Shown one piece after another: positions 10,001 through 20,338 of a stretch of 64,000 bases of DNA. The stretch lies in the NCBI GenBank assembly GCA_035222895.1, contig JAVYIG010000402.1, positions 546,955 through 610,954 of the forward strand, given 5' to 3'. A program made the position numbers and the translations under genes. How positions within the stretch are numbered: position 1 is the first letter of the stretch; the number at the start of each line of letters is the position of its first letter. The notes beneath the pieces were generated by a model. It was given only the letters and a program-made list of their open reading frames with translations. It was not told where the DNA came from and made no database searches. This stretch comes from Strongylocentrotus droebachiensis. Taxonomy: Eukaryota > Echinodermata > Echinoidea > Camarodonta > Strongylocentrotidae.

Positions 10001-12600
10001 TTACAATTATTTTTGTTATCATCGTTTGTGAAATAAAAAACAAAATGACATGAAACGAAATAAAATCATCATAGTCATTACAATTATGTAATATCATTCT
10101 CACCAATGAGGTGACAGGTTGGACCAGCGGAGGGAGGAGGACAGATACACGTGAATCCTCCACCAGTCTGTTGACATGTGCCACCACTCAGACAAGGGTT
10201 AGGATCGCAGGGGTTTACATCTAGATAAACAACAATAACAACAACAAATTATATTAAGAGTAGTGATAATAATGAGAAAAATTATGCTTTGATAATAGCG
10301 ATTACAGTATTCGTTTTATAACAATTATAATAATTATAATTATAACAATAATAATAATAATAATTATAACAATAATAATAATAATAATTATAACAATAAT
10401 AATAATAACTATTATAATCATACACATAAAATTGATATAAATGTAATATTATAACAACAATTACAACAACAATAACAATAATAATTACAATGGTTGTAAT
10501 AATCATAACAATAATTACAAAGATAACAATAGTAACAATAACAGTTGGATTTTAACCGCATATTTCAAAGGATATACTCTAGAAGCAAATTTAGATGAAT
10601 TGTAGGGGTATATTTTGAAGAAGTCTCGTGAAGTACTAAATCTCAGAAATGCATGGAGTTTATTGTATAGGTGTTGGACAACGGATTGAAATGATTTGAA
10701 GCCAACCAGATATTTAGGGAGAACAGTTAACCCAGCCACGACCATCGCCCACATTTTGAGGTTCGGTTAGGTTAAAAAACGTTCAAGGTCTTTAGAATTT
10801 TAAGATTCTTGACCGAAAATGTTTTTTCAAATGGTGCTTAAAGCCAGGATATTTCATTGAGGGAATAGTAGAATCAAAATCCCAAAATTAGCAACATTAC
10901 TAAGGAGGAAATGTTAGTGGTAATAATTTAAAGAGTGACACAATATCCCCTAGAAATACCGGTCCTGAATATTCACACTACCGGAGACAATTCGTGAATA
11001 GGATCCTGAAAATATGCACAATTTTGAATGCTTCCCCAAGTGTGTGAAATAAATTTACTTACTCTGAATAGTAGGTCCTTGGACCTTTACCCAATATGTT
11101 TGATATGTTTGCACAAATGTAGCTCTGTAAAATAAAAACATATACAAATGAATCATAAACATTCAAATGAAATAAATGGGTATTATACCAATCAAAAATG
11201 CGTTATATAATTGTAGTTAAAGATGAATGAACACAAAAATAAAGATATATATTTGTTTCAATATTTTGCTGCAAACTTCTCCCATCTGCTCTTCCGCTCG
11301 TATCACTCTCGATCTTTATCTACTCGTATCAATTTACATAGAGTTAGCGCCCTTTTGGCTCCTATCGGATGAATATTTATTATAAAGCCCTACATGTTGT
11401 ATAAACAGGACATCCACAATGTATATATAACCCTAAATGGTACATTAACCGGACATTATAAACAAACTGGTATATTACGAATGCCCTAACTCTTACCCTA
11501 ACCCTTACCCTAAATTCAAAACAATATAACTAATTAAACTAAGGCCTTTAAGTTTCTACTGGCTGCAAACGAACGTAGAGGGCAGTAAGTATATTGTTCA
11601 AATGCCCTGCTAATTACCATGTCTACTTAATGACTCACTTTTCACTACATATGTCCGTCTAAAGACGATGTAAGGTATATTGTAAGTAAATGTACTTAGA
11701 TTCTTATGATTTTCTCGAACTGTAATATAGGTTAATGATTTCAACTCACACGACCTTGACATCAGATATTTTGGTTGCAGGCGCAGTCCACACAAAATCA
11801 TTTGTCACACCTTTGACGGCATTGTTCCTATGCGTCACCACGTTGTTGCTCGCTCCGTCACATGACCCGGCCTGGAAGTTCGTATCTGAGGCCGCCACAT
11901 TCCAAGACCCTACAATGTCATCATTGTCTACTTGCCTCATTTGCAAGAGGATACCCTTAAAACCAGGAGAACCCGAAGCCGTGGTGATGGACACTGCAAT
12001 TAAAAAAGACAAACTTTCATATTTTTTGTTAGTCCGGCTTGGCTTTGGGAATGCAACCATATCATGTGATATGGTAATTTGGTACTAAAGATTGAAAGGG
12101 AGGAGAGAGAATGGAACAAAGAGAGAGAGAGAGAGAGAGAGAGTGAGGGAGCGAAAGAGAGAGAGAGAGAGAGAGTGAGGGAGCGAAAGAGAGAGAGAGA
12201 CTCGATCCACGTGTAGTTGTTATTCTATAATGATGACTATGTTGCAGAAGATTACTCACCTTTCTGTGTCATCTTTGTATAGAGTATGTTTAAAACATAA
12301 TTTGGGGATCATGCTATCTCCAAAATTACTGTTAGGTTTCAATGTTTGGTTTGTCCAATGCCTACCTGTGATTTGCTGACTGGCTGAGAAGGTGCTCACT
12401 TCAGCTGTCATAGTGTAGGGACTAGGACTAATCGAAGCTGGGATCCCATGGCCAGGGGTCATGGTACTGCATATTTCGGGGTTGTTGGAGACCGGTGCCC
12501 CTGTTGACCGTGCCTCGGTGACATGCCCGTAAGATGCTACTAGCAGAAAAATCAGGGCGAGCCTTACCCATCTCGGGACGAACCATTCTCCTCTCATCAT
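3931..12600 (-). CDS. Gene A: Reeler domain plus EGF-like repeats, secreted or surface protein (11 exons seen)
   Basis: Joined exons: 12600-12366, 11993-11750, 11124-11063, 10220-10104, 9837-9718, 8311-8195, 7928-7809, 7088-6972, 6302-6183, 5043-4924, 4047-3931, about 496 codons. The product begins with a signal peptide (core [14 protein letters not shown]), then a Reeler domain of about 155 residues, then eight EGF-like domains. Reeler domains occur in reelin, spondin and small immune proteins; a role in adhesion or defence is only an inference. EGF exons come in alternating pairs, one with CPPP(S/F)AGPTCH-type ends and one with [12 protein letters not shown] ends, duplicated three times. 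No membrane segment, stop or poly(A) site is certain, so the 3' end is missing. It is paralogous and head to head with gene B. I do not know an established symbol. Confidence 0.8.
4048..4923 (-). other. Intron of gene A
   Basis: AT-rich. I see no exon, element or RNA gene in it. Confidence 0.5.
4924..5043 (-). CDS. Gene A exon 10: EGF-like domain 7
   Basis: Reads [17 protein letters not shown] and [17 protein letters not shown]. Acceptor TTCAG, donor G/GTAAAA. Ala replaces Thr/Ser before the third Cys, so the O-fucose consensus is lost here. Confidence 0.8.
5044..6182 (-). other. Intron of gene A with SINE-like fragment
   Basis: It contains a dispersed-repeat stretch (about 5075-5395, including cagtgccaaaggcctgc and the SINE-head motif gtacccggtagga) and a GAT/ATT microsatellite at about 6050-6180. 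Nothing else recognised. Confidence 0.45.
6183..6302 (-). CDS. Gene A exon 9: EGF-like domain 6
   Basis: Reads [14 protein letters not shown] and [15 protein letters not shown], with acceptor TTGCCAG and donor G/GTAAAA. Closely related to exon 5. Its donor runs straight into a GAT-rich run that encodes a poly-Asp stretch if translated; this is intron. Confidence 0.85.
6972..7088 (-). CDS. Gene A exon 8: EGF-like domain 5
   Basis: Reads [15 protein letters not shown] and [17 protein letters not shown]. Acceptor ATTTAG, donor G/GTGAGA. Older relative of exons 4 and 6. Confidence 0.85.
7100..7560. repeat. AAT/GAT-rich low-complexity tract in gene A intron
   Basis: Mixed AAT, ATA and GAT triplets. 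Two parts recur elsewhere in the gene: 7230-7380 resembles 8330-8470, and 7430-7800 resembles 9340-9715. The tract was therefore copied together with its EGF exons. Open frames here are simple-sequence artefacts. Confidence 0.85.
7809..7928 (-). CDS. Gene A exon 7: EGF-like domain 4
   Basis: Reads [17 protein letters not shown] and [15 protein letters not shown]. Donor G/GTACAG. CSSDPC fits the O-glucose consensus. Duplicate of exon 5, with more amino-acid changes than the neighbouring intron would suggest. Confidence 0.85.
8195..8311 (-). CDS. Gene A exon 6: EGF-like domain 3
   Basis: Reads [15 protein letters not shown] and [15 protein letters not shown]. Compared with exon 4, Pro is replaced by Thr before the first Cys and GPTC by GSTC. 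Acceptor TTTAG, donor G/GTGAGA. Confidence 0.85.
8465..9263 (+). mobile_element. 5'-truncated LINE fragment with MITE, flanked by a 12-bp target duplication
   Basis: The plus frame 8507-8734 ends in [14 protein letters not shown] and CPRGRPAKR, the familiar C-terminal motif of non-LTR reverse transcriptases (compare the RLRWFGHV and RPRGRP motifs). A MITE (8873-9249) follows. The block is flanked by tcaataatttta at 8453-8464 and 9264-9275. The paralogous intron at about 7345-7400 lacks the insert and reads straight through, so this is a true insertion into a duplicated intron. Confidence 0.75.
8873..9249. mobile_element. MITE family 1, complete copy (TTAA sites)
   Basis: Perfect 20-bp terminal inverted repeats (cttaaaggtaaagaccagta) with TTAA at both ends, length 377 bp. 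TTAA targets are typical of piggyBac-type transposases, but the superfamily is not proven. Other copies are at 22821, 23981 and 58413. Confidence 0.8.
9280..9470. repeat. AAT/GAT-rich tract, second copy
   Basis: Copy of the tract at about 7380-7560, at an offset near 1,909. Confidence 0.8.
9718..9837 (-). CDS. Gene A exon 5: EGF-like domain 2
   Basis: Reads [14 protein letters not shown] and [17 protein letters not shown], with acceptor TTGCCAG and donor G/GTAAAG. CGSNPC fits the O-glucose consensus C-x-S-x-P-C. Paired with exon 4; the pair is the duplicate of exons 6 and 7. Confidence 0.85.
10104..10220 (-). CDS. Gene A exon 4: EGF-like domain 1
   Basis: Six cysteines in [15 protein letters not shown] and [14 protein letters not shown]. 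Acceptor ATCTAG, donor G/GTGAGA. It matches the O-fucose consensus C-x4-(S/T)-C. Nearly the same as exon 6 (8311-8195) at an offset of 1,909. Confidence 0.85.
10221..11062 (-). other. Intron of gene A
   Basis: It contains a TAA/ATT-rich microsatellite at about 10265-10540. The rest shows no exon or element that I recognise. Confidence 0.5.
11063..11124 (-). CDS. Gene A exon 3: end of Reeler domain
   Basis: A 62-bp exon encoding [20 protein letters not shown], with donor A/GTAAGT. The paralogous exon in gene B is also 62 bp and reads [14 protein letters not shown]. Phases are 2 to 1. Confidence 0.85.
11125..11749 (-). other. Intron of gene A with telomere-like traces
   Basis: Degenerate CCCTAA/TTAGGG-type repeats at about 11480-11515. 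Otherwise nothing recognised. Confidence 0.5.
11750..11993 (-). CDS. Gene A exon 2: core of Reeler domain
   Basis: Acceptor ATTGCAG, donor GT/GTGAGT. It encodes the hallmark [10 protein letters not shown] stretch, then GSWNVAA, the second cysteine in [13 protein letters not shown], and WTAP. The 244-bp length and phases 1 to 2 match the 238-bp exon 2 of gene B. Confidence 0.9.
12118..12200. repeat. (GA)n microsatellite in gene A intron 1
   Basis: Two blocks of gagaga separated by a repeated gtgagggagcgaaag motif. Confidence 0.9.
12366..12600 (-). CDS. Gene A exon 1: signal peptide and start of Reeler domain
   Basis: The start is ATG at 12600, directly followed by a second ATG. A basic start ([12 protein letters not shown]) leads into the hydrophobic core [12 protein letters not shown]. 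The Reeler start reads CSTMTPGHG and SPSPYTM. Donor CACAG/GTAGG gives phase 1. The same boundary ends exon 1 of gene B after QQMTG. Confidence 0.85.
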
Positions 12601-12644
12601 TGCGTCGATGATAGTGCCCCTTTTTTGTGGAAATAATACAGATC

Positions 12645-12657
12645 TGTATAAATATAT
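12645..12657 (-). promoter_or_regulatory. Possible TATA box of gene A
   Basis: The minus strand reads TATATTTATACAG about 45-57 bases upstream of the ATG at 12600. This would leave a 5' leader of only about 20 bases. AT-rich background makes chance likely. Confidence 0.25.
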
Positions 12658-12660
12658 TCG

Positions 12661-14452
12661 GCGGCTAGTTTTTAAAACATAATTAAAACATGAACATAAT
12701 GGTGATTCAATTACACTCAGATACGTCCGCGCTCACTGTTTGGTCTCGTTACAGTATTATATTTATATTTATATCAGACTCTATTTTTGTAACCCCCTCC
12801 CCGTCTCTCTCTTTCTCTCTCTCTCTCTTTCTCTCTCATATTCATTTCCGTCTATATAAGTCATGTTTAATCTGACTGATTCTCTCTCTCTCTCTCTCTT
12901 TCTTGCATTATCTCTGTTTCCTTATTATCTGTCTCTCTATTTATTCGTATTTGATCCAGAAGATATTGTTTTTGTATAGAACCCTGTGAGAGTCACATCG
13001 TACAGAAAGGAATTGGAAAGTGACAAGCGCTTTACATAATGATTTTAATAACTGACATCTTGACTAATTGCTTTCACTTACTCGATTAAGGCAGGTAATA
13101 ATGCAAGCAGAATGTCGCCTCGTCTGCAATAGGCAATAATACAAATCTTGAAGACAGTTGTGCAAAAGATGTGAAACGAAGAGATTTATAAAATAGTAAT
13201 GAATTGAAACAAAATACGAACCTTTTTCAGATATGTTACTGGTTATCAATGAAGTGAAGACAAATGAAAAGGAACGTTACTTTCTGTGTGTCAGCGGATG
13301 AGATGGTGGTGCGAAATTGATACACGTAGATAGCATGCGTTTTCGTACGAAATCAATAGCTGAATGCGAAATATATGCCTTTTATTAATTCTCTCCTGCT
13401 ATAATAACAGTGTTGAGAATGTAGTCTAAGTTCCAGAGTCTTTCCTATAGCTTTGTTTTATATAATCATCAGAAACAACGGATACAGGAGGAAGAAATGT
13501 ACTACGTACCTTATTTCGTACGAATAAGTATTTTTATGCCAAGAAAAACATCATATCCACTTGATTGAATGCGAAAATGTGATTTCTTTATTTTGTAATG
13601 ACAATATTCCGAATGGATATAAACTAGCAGTGTGGACGAGAGAACGAGTCATGCATAGCTGCCATGTCTACAAAGATTGTATTGGAACCTGTGAAATATC
13701 TCACCCATTTGATTGGGCTACCTACGTAGGTCATGGTTGTGATCTACTTTCTGTATCATTATTATTCGCTTTGATTTGTTTCAGACCTTTGTGATGGTTC
13801 ACTTTTTCCTAGAGCTATCTTTTCTGTGAGCTATTGTCTGTCATATTTCTTGAGGTGTGAATGGCCTTCCAAAGATATTGTGCAATTAATGACGTACGGT
13901 AGACTCAGGATGTGGTTTATGGTCAACAAGACTCTGAAAGACTCTAATACAGATTCTGATGTGACGGGTGACTCAATTGCATATGTCCAAATCACAGATG
14001 TTTACAAATATTCATACATTTTTTGGTTTGTACGTGTTTCTTTATTCTTCCTTCCCCCTGCTCCCCCTCCCCCTCCCTCCCTCTCTCTCGCACATTCATT
14101 CTCACTCTCTCCTCTCCCTCTCCCTCTCCCTCTCTCTTGCTTTCTCTCTCTCTCTCTATATATATATATCTTTCTTCCTCTCTCTACTTCTTATGACATA
14201 GAAGACGGTTAGGTATGACTTCGCCTTTCAGACCTAAAATTCTGGTCAAGGGGATGGTACACCAAATTATCTGACAAGCCCCTTTCCCCCCTTTCGTTTC
14301 CTTTGTTTTATCATCATATCCAACAGAGCCATCAAAATAAAGATCTTATGGAAACCCAGTTCTAGTTGGTTGCATTATGGCGAATACTAATTAGTTTAAA
14401 CCCACACACACACACACAACAAAAATTCGCCATGTTGTGACCAAAGCTGTAT
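12661..14452. other. Intergenic DNA between genes A and B, part 1
   Basis: CT-rich microsatellites at about 12795-12925 and 14055-14175, and a CA run at 14402-14418. I see no gene. Confidence 0.5.
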
Positions 14453-15125
14453 AAACCGTGTGAGTCCAAAAAAAGTTTACACCTAGAAAATTGCTAAGTA
14501 CTTTTAAAATCATCTATGAACAGTAAATTATTATACATCTTATGAAAGAGTGTTTTATCTCAAATCATTTGGTACCATTTTTGTGTGGTATGTGTTCACG
14601 CTTGGATGAACACGTGGCATTGTTTGCGAGAGTGCAAAAATCGACTTGCGCCAAAGTGATGCCTACAGTATGTATTATGTTGGGATTAGCGGAGTGAGAG
14701 AATGGATTGAATGTATCAAATGAAATGCATTGCATATGTTTTTATGCAAAGGGGAAAGTCACACACACCCACACACACGCGCACAAATGTTCGTTGATAT
14801 TTGATATTCGATATTTGATATGTGTGGCATGATTAATTTTGTTAGGGATGTTATTTGGATCTGCAAAGACCGCATTAATACCCAAATCCTAATTGTTTTA
14901 TTCATACATCACAGAGGCAACTTTGGCGCAAGTCGATTTTTGCACTCTCGCAAACAATGTCACCTGTTCATCCAAGCGTGAACACATACCACACAAAAAT
15001 GGTACCGAATGATTTGGGATAAAACAGTCTTTCGTAAGACATATAACAATTTAAAGTTCATCAATGATTTTTTTTAAATAATGAGCAATTTTCTAGGGGT
15101 AAACTTTTTTTTGACTCACACTGTA
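14453..15125. mobile_element. Fold-back element with about 210-bp inverted arms
   Basis: The arms 14453-14663 and 14915-15125 are inverted copies with scattered mismatches. Shared blocks include ggtaccatttttgtgtggta and cgcttggatgaaca. The right end reads gactcacactgta, and the left matches it as gtgtgagtc, so the tips look mariner/Tc1-like with TA targets. No transposase frame lies between, so this is non-autonomous. Confidence 0.75.
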
Positions 15126-16041
15126 GATGTCTCTGATATCGAATTTGAAAGCCCGCCATCTACTGACTATATAACTACTTTCTACCCTATCCGACATCCC
15201 AAGTATTGCAAATATATCAGCTCAACGTTATGTGTCATATTGCCCCAAAGATGCAATCCTAAACGTAGAAAGATAAGGCAGGTAAAAGAGACCAGAATGC
15301 AAATGATGCCTTGCTACAGTTTGAATGTATTCATGTTTGTGTTTCTGGGGAAATATGGTTCTGAACGTGAACAAGGTACAAAAATATGGAGATTTATCGA
15401 CCAAGCTTTCAAAATGCAAATTTGCAGACATTAATTTTGAAAGGTGTTTTCACCTACAGCCCCCTCTATCGACACTCCTGATTTCGATGCAGATCTGAAG
15501 TACTACATGATATAAGGACAATCTCTATTCAACGTGGGATACAAATATTTCCTCCGTCTGAATTGAATTTTAAAAAGCGGATTCATACTGTCATTGTTGA
15601 TGATCGTTATTTCGTATAAGGAAGCATTAAAAGATGGTGTATACACTAGCCATCTAGGTTCTCTCCAATGTAGTCCAAATCAAAAAGCTGTTTCATCACC
15701 GCCTTTTACTTGCACTCATAAGGAGCTCCAAAATATACTCCAGTATTTTTCCTATTCATAAATCACGATATCAAGTGATTAACATTACAAACTCCTGGAA
15801 TGAAAATTAGTCATGATGAAATTGACAGTGTGACCAATATGGTCAATTATGTGTGAAGATTCTTGTTTCCCATACTAGAAATGCTGAGTCTCATCTCTTC
15901 GCAAGGTGTTTAACCCATCCCTCTCGACCAATTCGTATTAATGGGTACCTGGCAATTAATGCTAGGGTAACGTCTGGAAGGTCAATATTAACCCTGATAT
16001 GGTTAAAACTTATTAAGACCATAATCATGATTACTATTTCA
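15126..16041. other. Intergenic DNA
   Basis: The frame 15081-15434 has no domain that I recognise and starts inside the fold-back element. Nothing else seen. Confidence 0.5.
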
Positions 16042-16235
16042 TTAAAGTCCCAATGCACTACTTATAGCTATTTGCGCCCTCTATATAGCAAACAATGCCT
16101 AATCGGTGACCATTGGTCCCCATGATCCCCTTTTATTAATGTTAATTTAGAGCTGATTTGATGAGATAACCACCTGTCAGTGACCATGCAGGGAGGTCTA
16201 ATCACTCTTGGCCAAACTAGTGCAGTGGGGCTTTA
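16042..16235. mobile_element. MITE family 2, copy 1
   Basis: Ends ttaaagtcccaatgcacta and ctagtgcagtggggcttta are inverted copies. The body (aatgcctaatcggtgaccat, gagataaccacctgtc) recurs at 34141-34335 and 43222-43415. TTAA-type target, one end mutated. Confidence 0.7.
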
Positions 16236-16274
16236 TATTATACCATCTTCGATACATTATTACGCCTAATGGAG

Positions 16275-16994
16275 CTCTCACACTCTGCCGTGTAGGCCTA
16301 CCGTCCACCTGCCGGGCTATTAAAAAACAACAGAGTCCAAAACGTTGGGTTTCGAGCGAACTTGTCCCCGGCCGCAAAAAAAAAAATTCATAAAATTAAT
16401 CTTTTCACCGTTTCGTTGCCATCTTCTGACCGGGCGCATACCAGGTGTTGAACGTGCTTCTACCGTCTTCACCGCCCAGATTGACTTTTGTTGAAAATTT
16501 TGGCCGTTTCCATACCGGGCCCATACCGGGTCTCGAACGTGTGCACCGGGTTTGTAGCAGCCACCTACCAGTCACTTGCGTCCCCTCACCGCTCGGAGCG
16601 TCCTGTGAGCGAGTCCCCGGACTGCTGACGTCATGACACGACTGCCATAAATACCCCGATTTTTTGCCCGTTCATCACCGTTCTGTAACGGGTTATGAGC
16701 GTGTTGTGAACGTGTTCATACAGTGTGACCCTTTTCATAACGTATTCATACCGTCCTCATATTGTTCAACACCGTCCTCTTGCCGCTTACTTGCGGCCGG
16801 TGCCAGCCGGCCAAAGTTTTGAACATGTCCAAAACTTTCGCCGGGTCCCACCGGGGGTAAATAAGCGCCAACGCCCTATTAACGTGTTGCCCGCTTTGAT
16901 AACGAACTACCGTGTGCCCTCGCCGTTCTCCACCGTCCGCAGACATTTACGCGCACGGTGGCACACGGTAGGCCTACACGGCAGAGTGTGAGAG
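16275..16994. mobile_element. GC-rich TIR element, 720 bp
   Basis: Perfect 30-bp inverted ends (ctctcacactctgccgtgta and on to cctaccgt) enclose a GC-rich body unlike its surroundings. The body is full of repeated short words such as ataccgg, accgtc and gaacgtgt. No coding frame is credible. Non-autonomous DNA transposon of unknown superfamily. Confidence 0.7.
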
Positions 16995-18159
16995 TCACTT
17001 TAGGTAGGAAATCAATGTATTCTAAACTACACAAAATGTAATCTACGAAGTGGTTAACACAGGATATTACTGAATTAATCCTAAAATCAGCTGATCAACA
17101 TTTTTGCTTCCAAACTTGTCCTTGACAAGGTGCTGATGGAGAGCTACACGTCTACAAGGTGTCTAAACATTGATGGACCTTCCCTGTCGGTGTTTTTAGG
17201 ACGTCCTGCCTCTTCTATTTATGCATCCTTGTTTTCATTCCACACCTTGGCTAAGAGCAAGACAGTGACATTGGAAGTCCTGTGAGAGGTGCTGCCGTTC
17301 CCATCATAGACTCGACTGGTAAAGGTATAGTTAACAGGGATGACGATTGCCTAGGAAAACAAGGAGGTGTGTTCACCCATTGTGACGCAAAAATGACACA
17401 AAACAAACTGTGTTTTTTTAAAGAAAGGGTAATGGCAACACAGGAGCTACTTATTATTTTACGCCAAATTAGGTCATGCATTTCTAAAGGGTTAAATCAA
17501 TGAGCTTTTATTTTGTACAGATTTATCTAGCAGCACTGAAAGATTTCTTTAACTATACGTGTTACAAATGGAGAAAAAAAACATTGCATCTGAAAAGAAA
17601 GAACATTACCTGGACCTTTTTCGTAAATTAAAAGACGAATGCCAATAATCTGCCACCACATTGCTCAACCGTACATCTTGTTGCCAATTTAGGTATATCA
17701 ATGATTTAAAACAATCCCTAGGGTATAAATGAATATTATTAAACATGGAAATGGTAGCAGGTTATGTATATACATGTACAAGTTTATGTGTATACATGTA
17801 CTTTTCTACTTATGCATCTGGTATATTTTGAATATGAAATTATTAAACTCTTGTCTAGGTTTTTTTTTTTTAAACAATCCTCATTCAAACTAGTATCTCA
17901 ATGCAATCTCTTCTATCCTACCTATCTTTGAATGTGCTCTATTGAGCATAAATAAATCAGATTACTTTAATCATTTAAAGTACATTGCTTTCATGGGTAT
18001 ACTTCGGCTTAATTGAAAGAAATGGAAGAGAAGGTTTATTAAATGAACTGTGAGGGGGGAACAGTAATGTAATGATAAAGATAGAAGGGCGTCCTTAGTA
18101 AGAGGCAGTAGTGTGAGGTCTTTTTTAAAACTCTAAATCGAGAAAGGGGAAAGAACAGG
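16995..18159. other. Intergenic DNA
   Basis: No gene, RNA or element recognised. Confidence 0.5.
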
Positions 18160-18229
18160 AGAGACAGAAAGAGAGCTTTAATCCTCTCTGAGAGACTTGG
18201 TTATGGATAGGGAAAGAGAAAGAGTGAGG

Positions 18230-18263
<34 letters not shown>

Positions 18264-18340
18264 AAGGGAGAGAAAGAGAGAGAGAAAGTGGGAGAGAGAG
18301 GGAGAGGGGAGAGAGAAAGGGAGACGGTAAAGAGATGGGA
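18160..18340. repeat. (GA)n-rich microsatellite
   Basis: Long gaga/gagg runs. Open frames on the other strand are CT-repeat artefacts. Confidence 0.85.
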
Positions 18341-20147
18341 TGAGGCTAGGGGAGGTGAATCGCGAAATGAGTGAGAGACAGCTAGAAAATAAAAATGAAA
18401 TACTTCTGATTGTGTAAACACCTGCATATCAATAGTACCCTGGGCAGCAGTATTATGGACAGTTTGTCAGCAAGATTGATTGCACGACTAACTATGCGGA
18501 GTCTTTATCAACTAAATGTATTCAAATCTATGGGTGCTTTCTTCCCAGGTACTTGTGATGTTGAAGCATTTTATTCACCTGCTATAATCCTTTGTACTCC
18601 AATTGCCAGAATGCAAATTGCATAAATAGTTGTGCTGTTCTGGGGTCAAGGTTTCGCATGAATGCCATAGATTTTTCAAGCGCTTTATATCAGAATTTGT
18701 TATTGAATGAGTTACAATTATTGTTAACCTATTAAATATTTTTCACCAAATGTAAATTGTACTTCTCGGCTGTGATTGTCCCTCACTAAATAGTAAAGGT
18801 TTTGTTATTGAAATTAAAAAGTCTTTCCAATTAAAGCCCGTGCATGATACATGTTCAACTCCTCCTGGTACGTCTCATTTTCAAGAAAATAGCTGCGCCC
18901 ATGTCATGCTAAAAGGCATACATCATGCCAAGAAATCTTTGTTTATAGATCTCTTGTACAAATTCTTAAGATTTATTGTACATCAAAAGGGAGGATATCA
19001 TATCGTTTTTTTCAGAATACCTACACTCATTCTCTGGGGTGAGTTCATTTGTTCATTAGTTCAGTGACAAGCTAATATTGAAACGGATTTTTTTTTTTTT
19101 TGGTATAAAAATCTTTGTCGTGTGACGCGCACGAGTGCCTCGCACTCCCACATGGCGCCTTTATTTCTGTGAATAAAAATAAAATTGTAATTAAAAAAAA
19201 GACAGGCTCGCTGATTTTACACAAACAACACGAGTACCGAACCCAGCTAAACATTCCTCCTTTTTAAGCAATATTTCCTCATTTGTATTGTTGAGGTCAT
19301 GCCAGTGCCTCTATGTTTTGTGATCTCATTCGTGCTCTAGTAGAGGAGGAATGCTCAAATAGATCTGTGTGTCCGTTTCAATGTCTCCCACGATACATGC
19401 TGCAAACATTTTTTACAAACTCATTTTAGTATATATGTTGTATAAACCCGTCGTTCGCATAGACTCATATATCATGCCATGTGTAAATTCTTTTGCATAC
19501 TTGTACATTTTCGACTTCTTAACAAGAGGTTTTAATAACCGTCAGATTGTCCAAAAACTTTTTTTTACTGAGGGGGAAGTCATATTTGAATACACTTGAA
19601 GGGACTTGTTAACATTGTTCAGATGAGAGAAAAAGGTGTTAAGGTAGTGAATTCAATGTTAGATGTACAATTAAAGATAATCTGAAAGTTTGAGTGAAAA
19701 CAAACCATTATTAATGATAACAATTGGGGAAAATAATCTGATCGATTCCCTAATTCTCCAAACTATATTATTATAACTTAATCAAATTGTAGGTGACTGT
19801 AATTCGTCACAAAGCAATGAATTGGCTTTATATACCATTCCGGATGTTTCAGTGTTGAACAAATTTTAAAAGTCTTTTTTTATGTCTTATTTTCATGGAA
19901 AAACGTTTGGGGAAATTCAAAAATTGGTTGGGAGAATTTACTGATAGAGGATGTCGCACAGTGTCGCCTTCAAACAAAACCATAAATATCGTTGTGGTAT
20001 AATTTTTTGTTCAGGATTGTTTGCATGTTAGAGGGTTAGTACAGTAAAAGGAATATAATTATTAATATTTTATACAATCATTTTCCATCAACCTTCAACA
20101 ATGTTACGGGTTCACTTTAATTCTTTGCTAATAATGAATGAAAACCT
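18341..20147. other. Intergenic DNA
   Basis: AT-rich, with several short frames, none with a domain that I recognise. Confidence 0.5.
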
Positions 20148-20338
20148 GGGGGGCGTTTCATGAAACAATTAGTCGGTGGTTTTCACCGAATAATATCATG
20201 TTCACCAACAATTTAGTCAGCGCTGACTAAATTTGACCAATCACAGTCCTGAAAATAGTCGGTGACAAAAGAATTGTCGGTGAACATGATTATTAGTCGG
20301 TGAAAACCACCGACTAATTGTTTCATGAAACGCCCCCC
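20148..20338. mobile_element. Short fold-back MITE, 191 bp
   Basis: Ends ggggggcgtttcatgaaaca and tgtttcatgaaacgcccccc are inverted copies; pairing continues through attagtcggtggttttcacc. A central cagcgctg palindrome lies at about 20219. The hairpin would be stable, with no coding content. Confidence 0.8.

Noticed and set aside
11746..12060. 104-residue minus frame as a separate small Reeler protein with its own start
   Set aside because: Residues before 11993 are intron. The acceptor and phase join it to exon 1 at 12366.
12118..12200. GAGA tract as a regulatory element of gene A
   Set aside because: A simple microsatellite inside intron 1; nothing beyond composition supports a GAGA-factor site.
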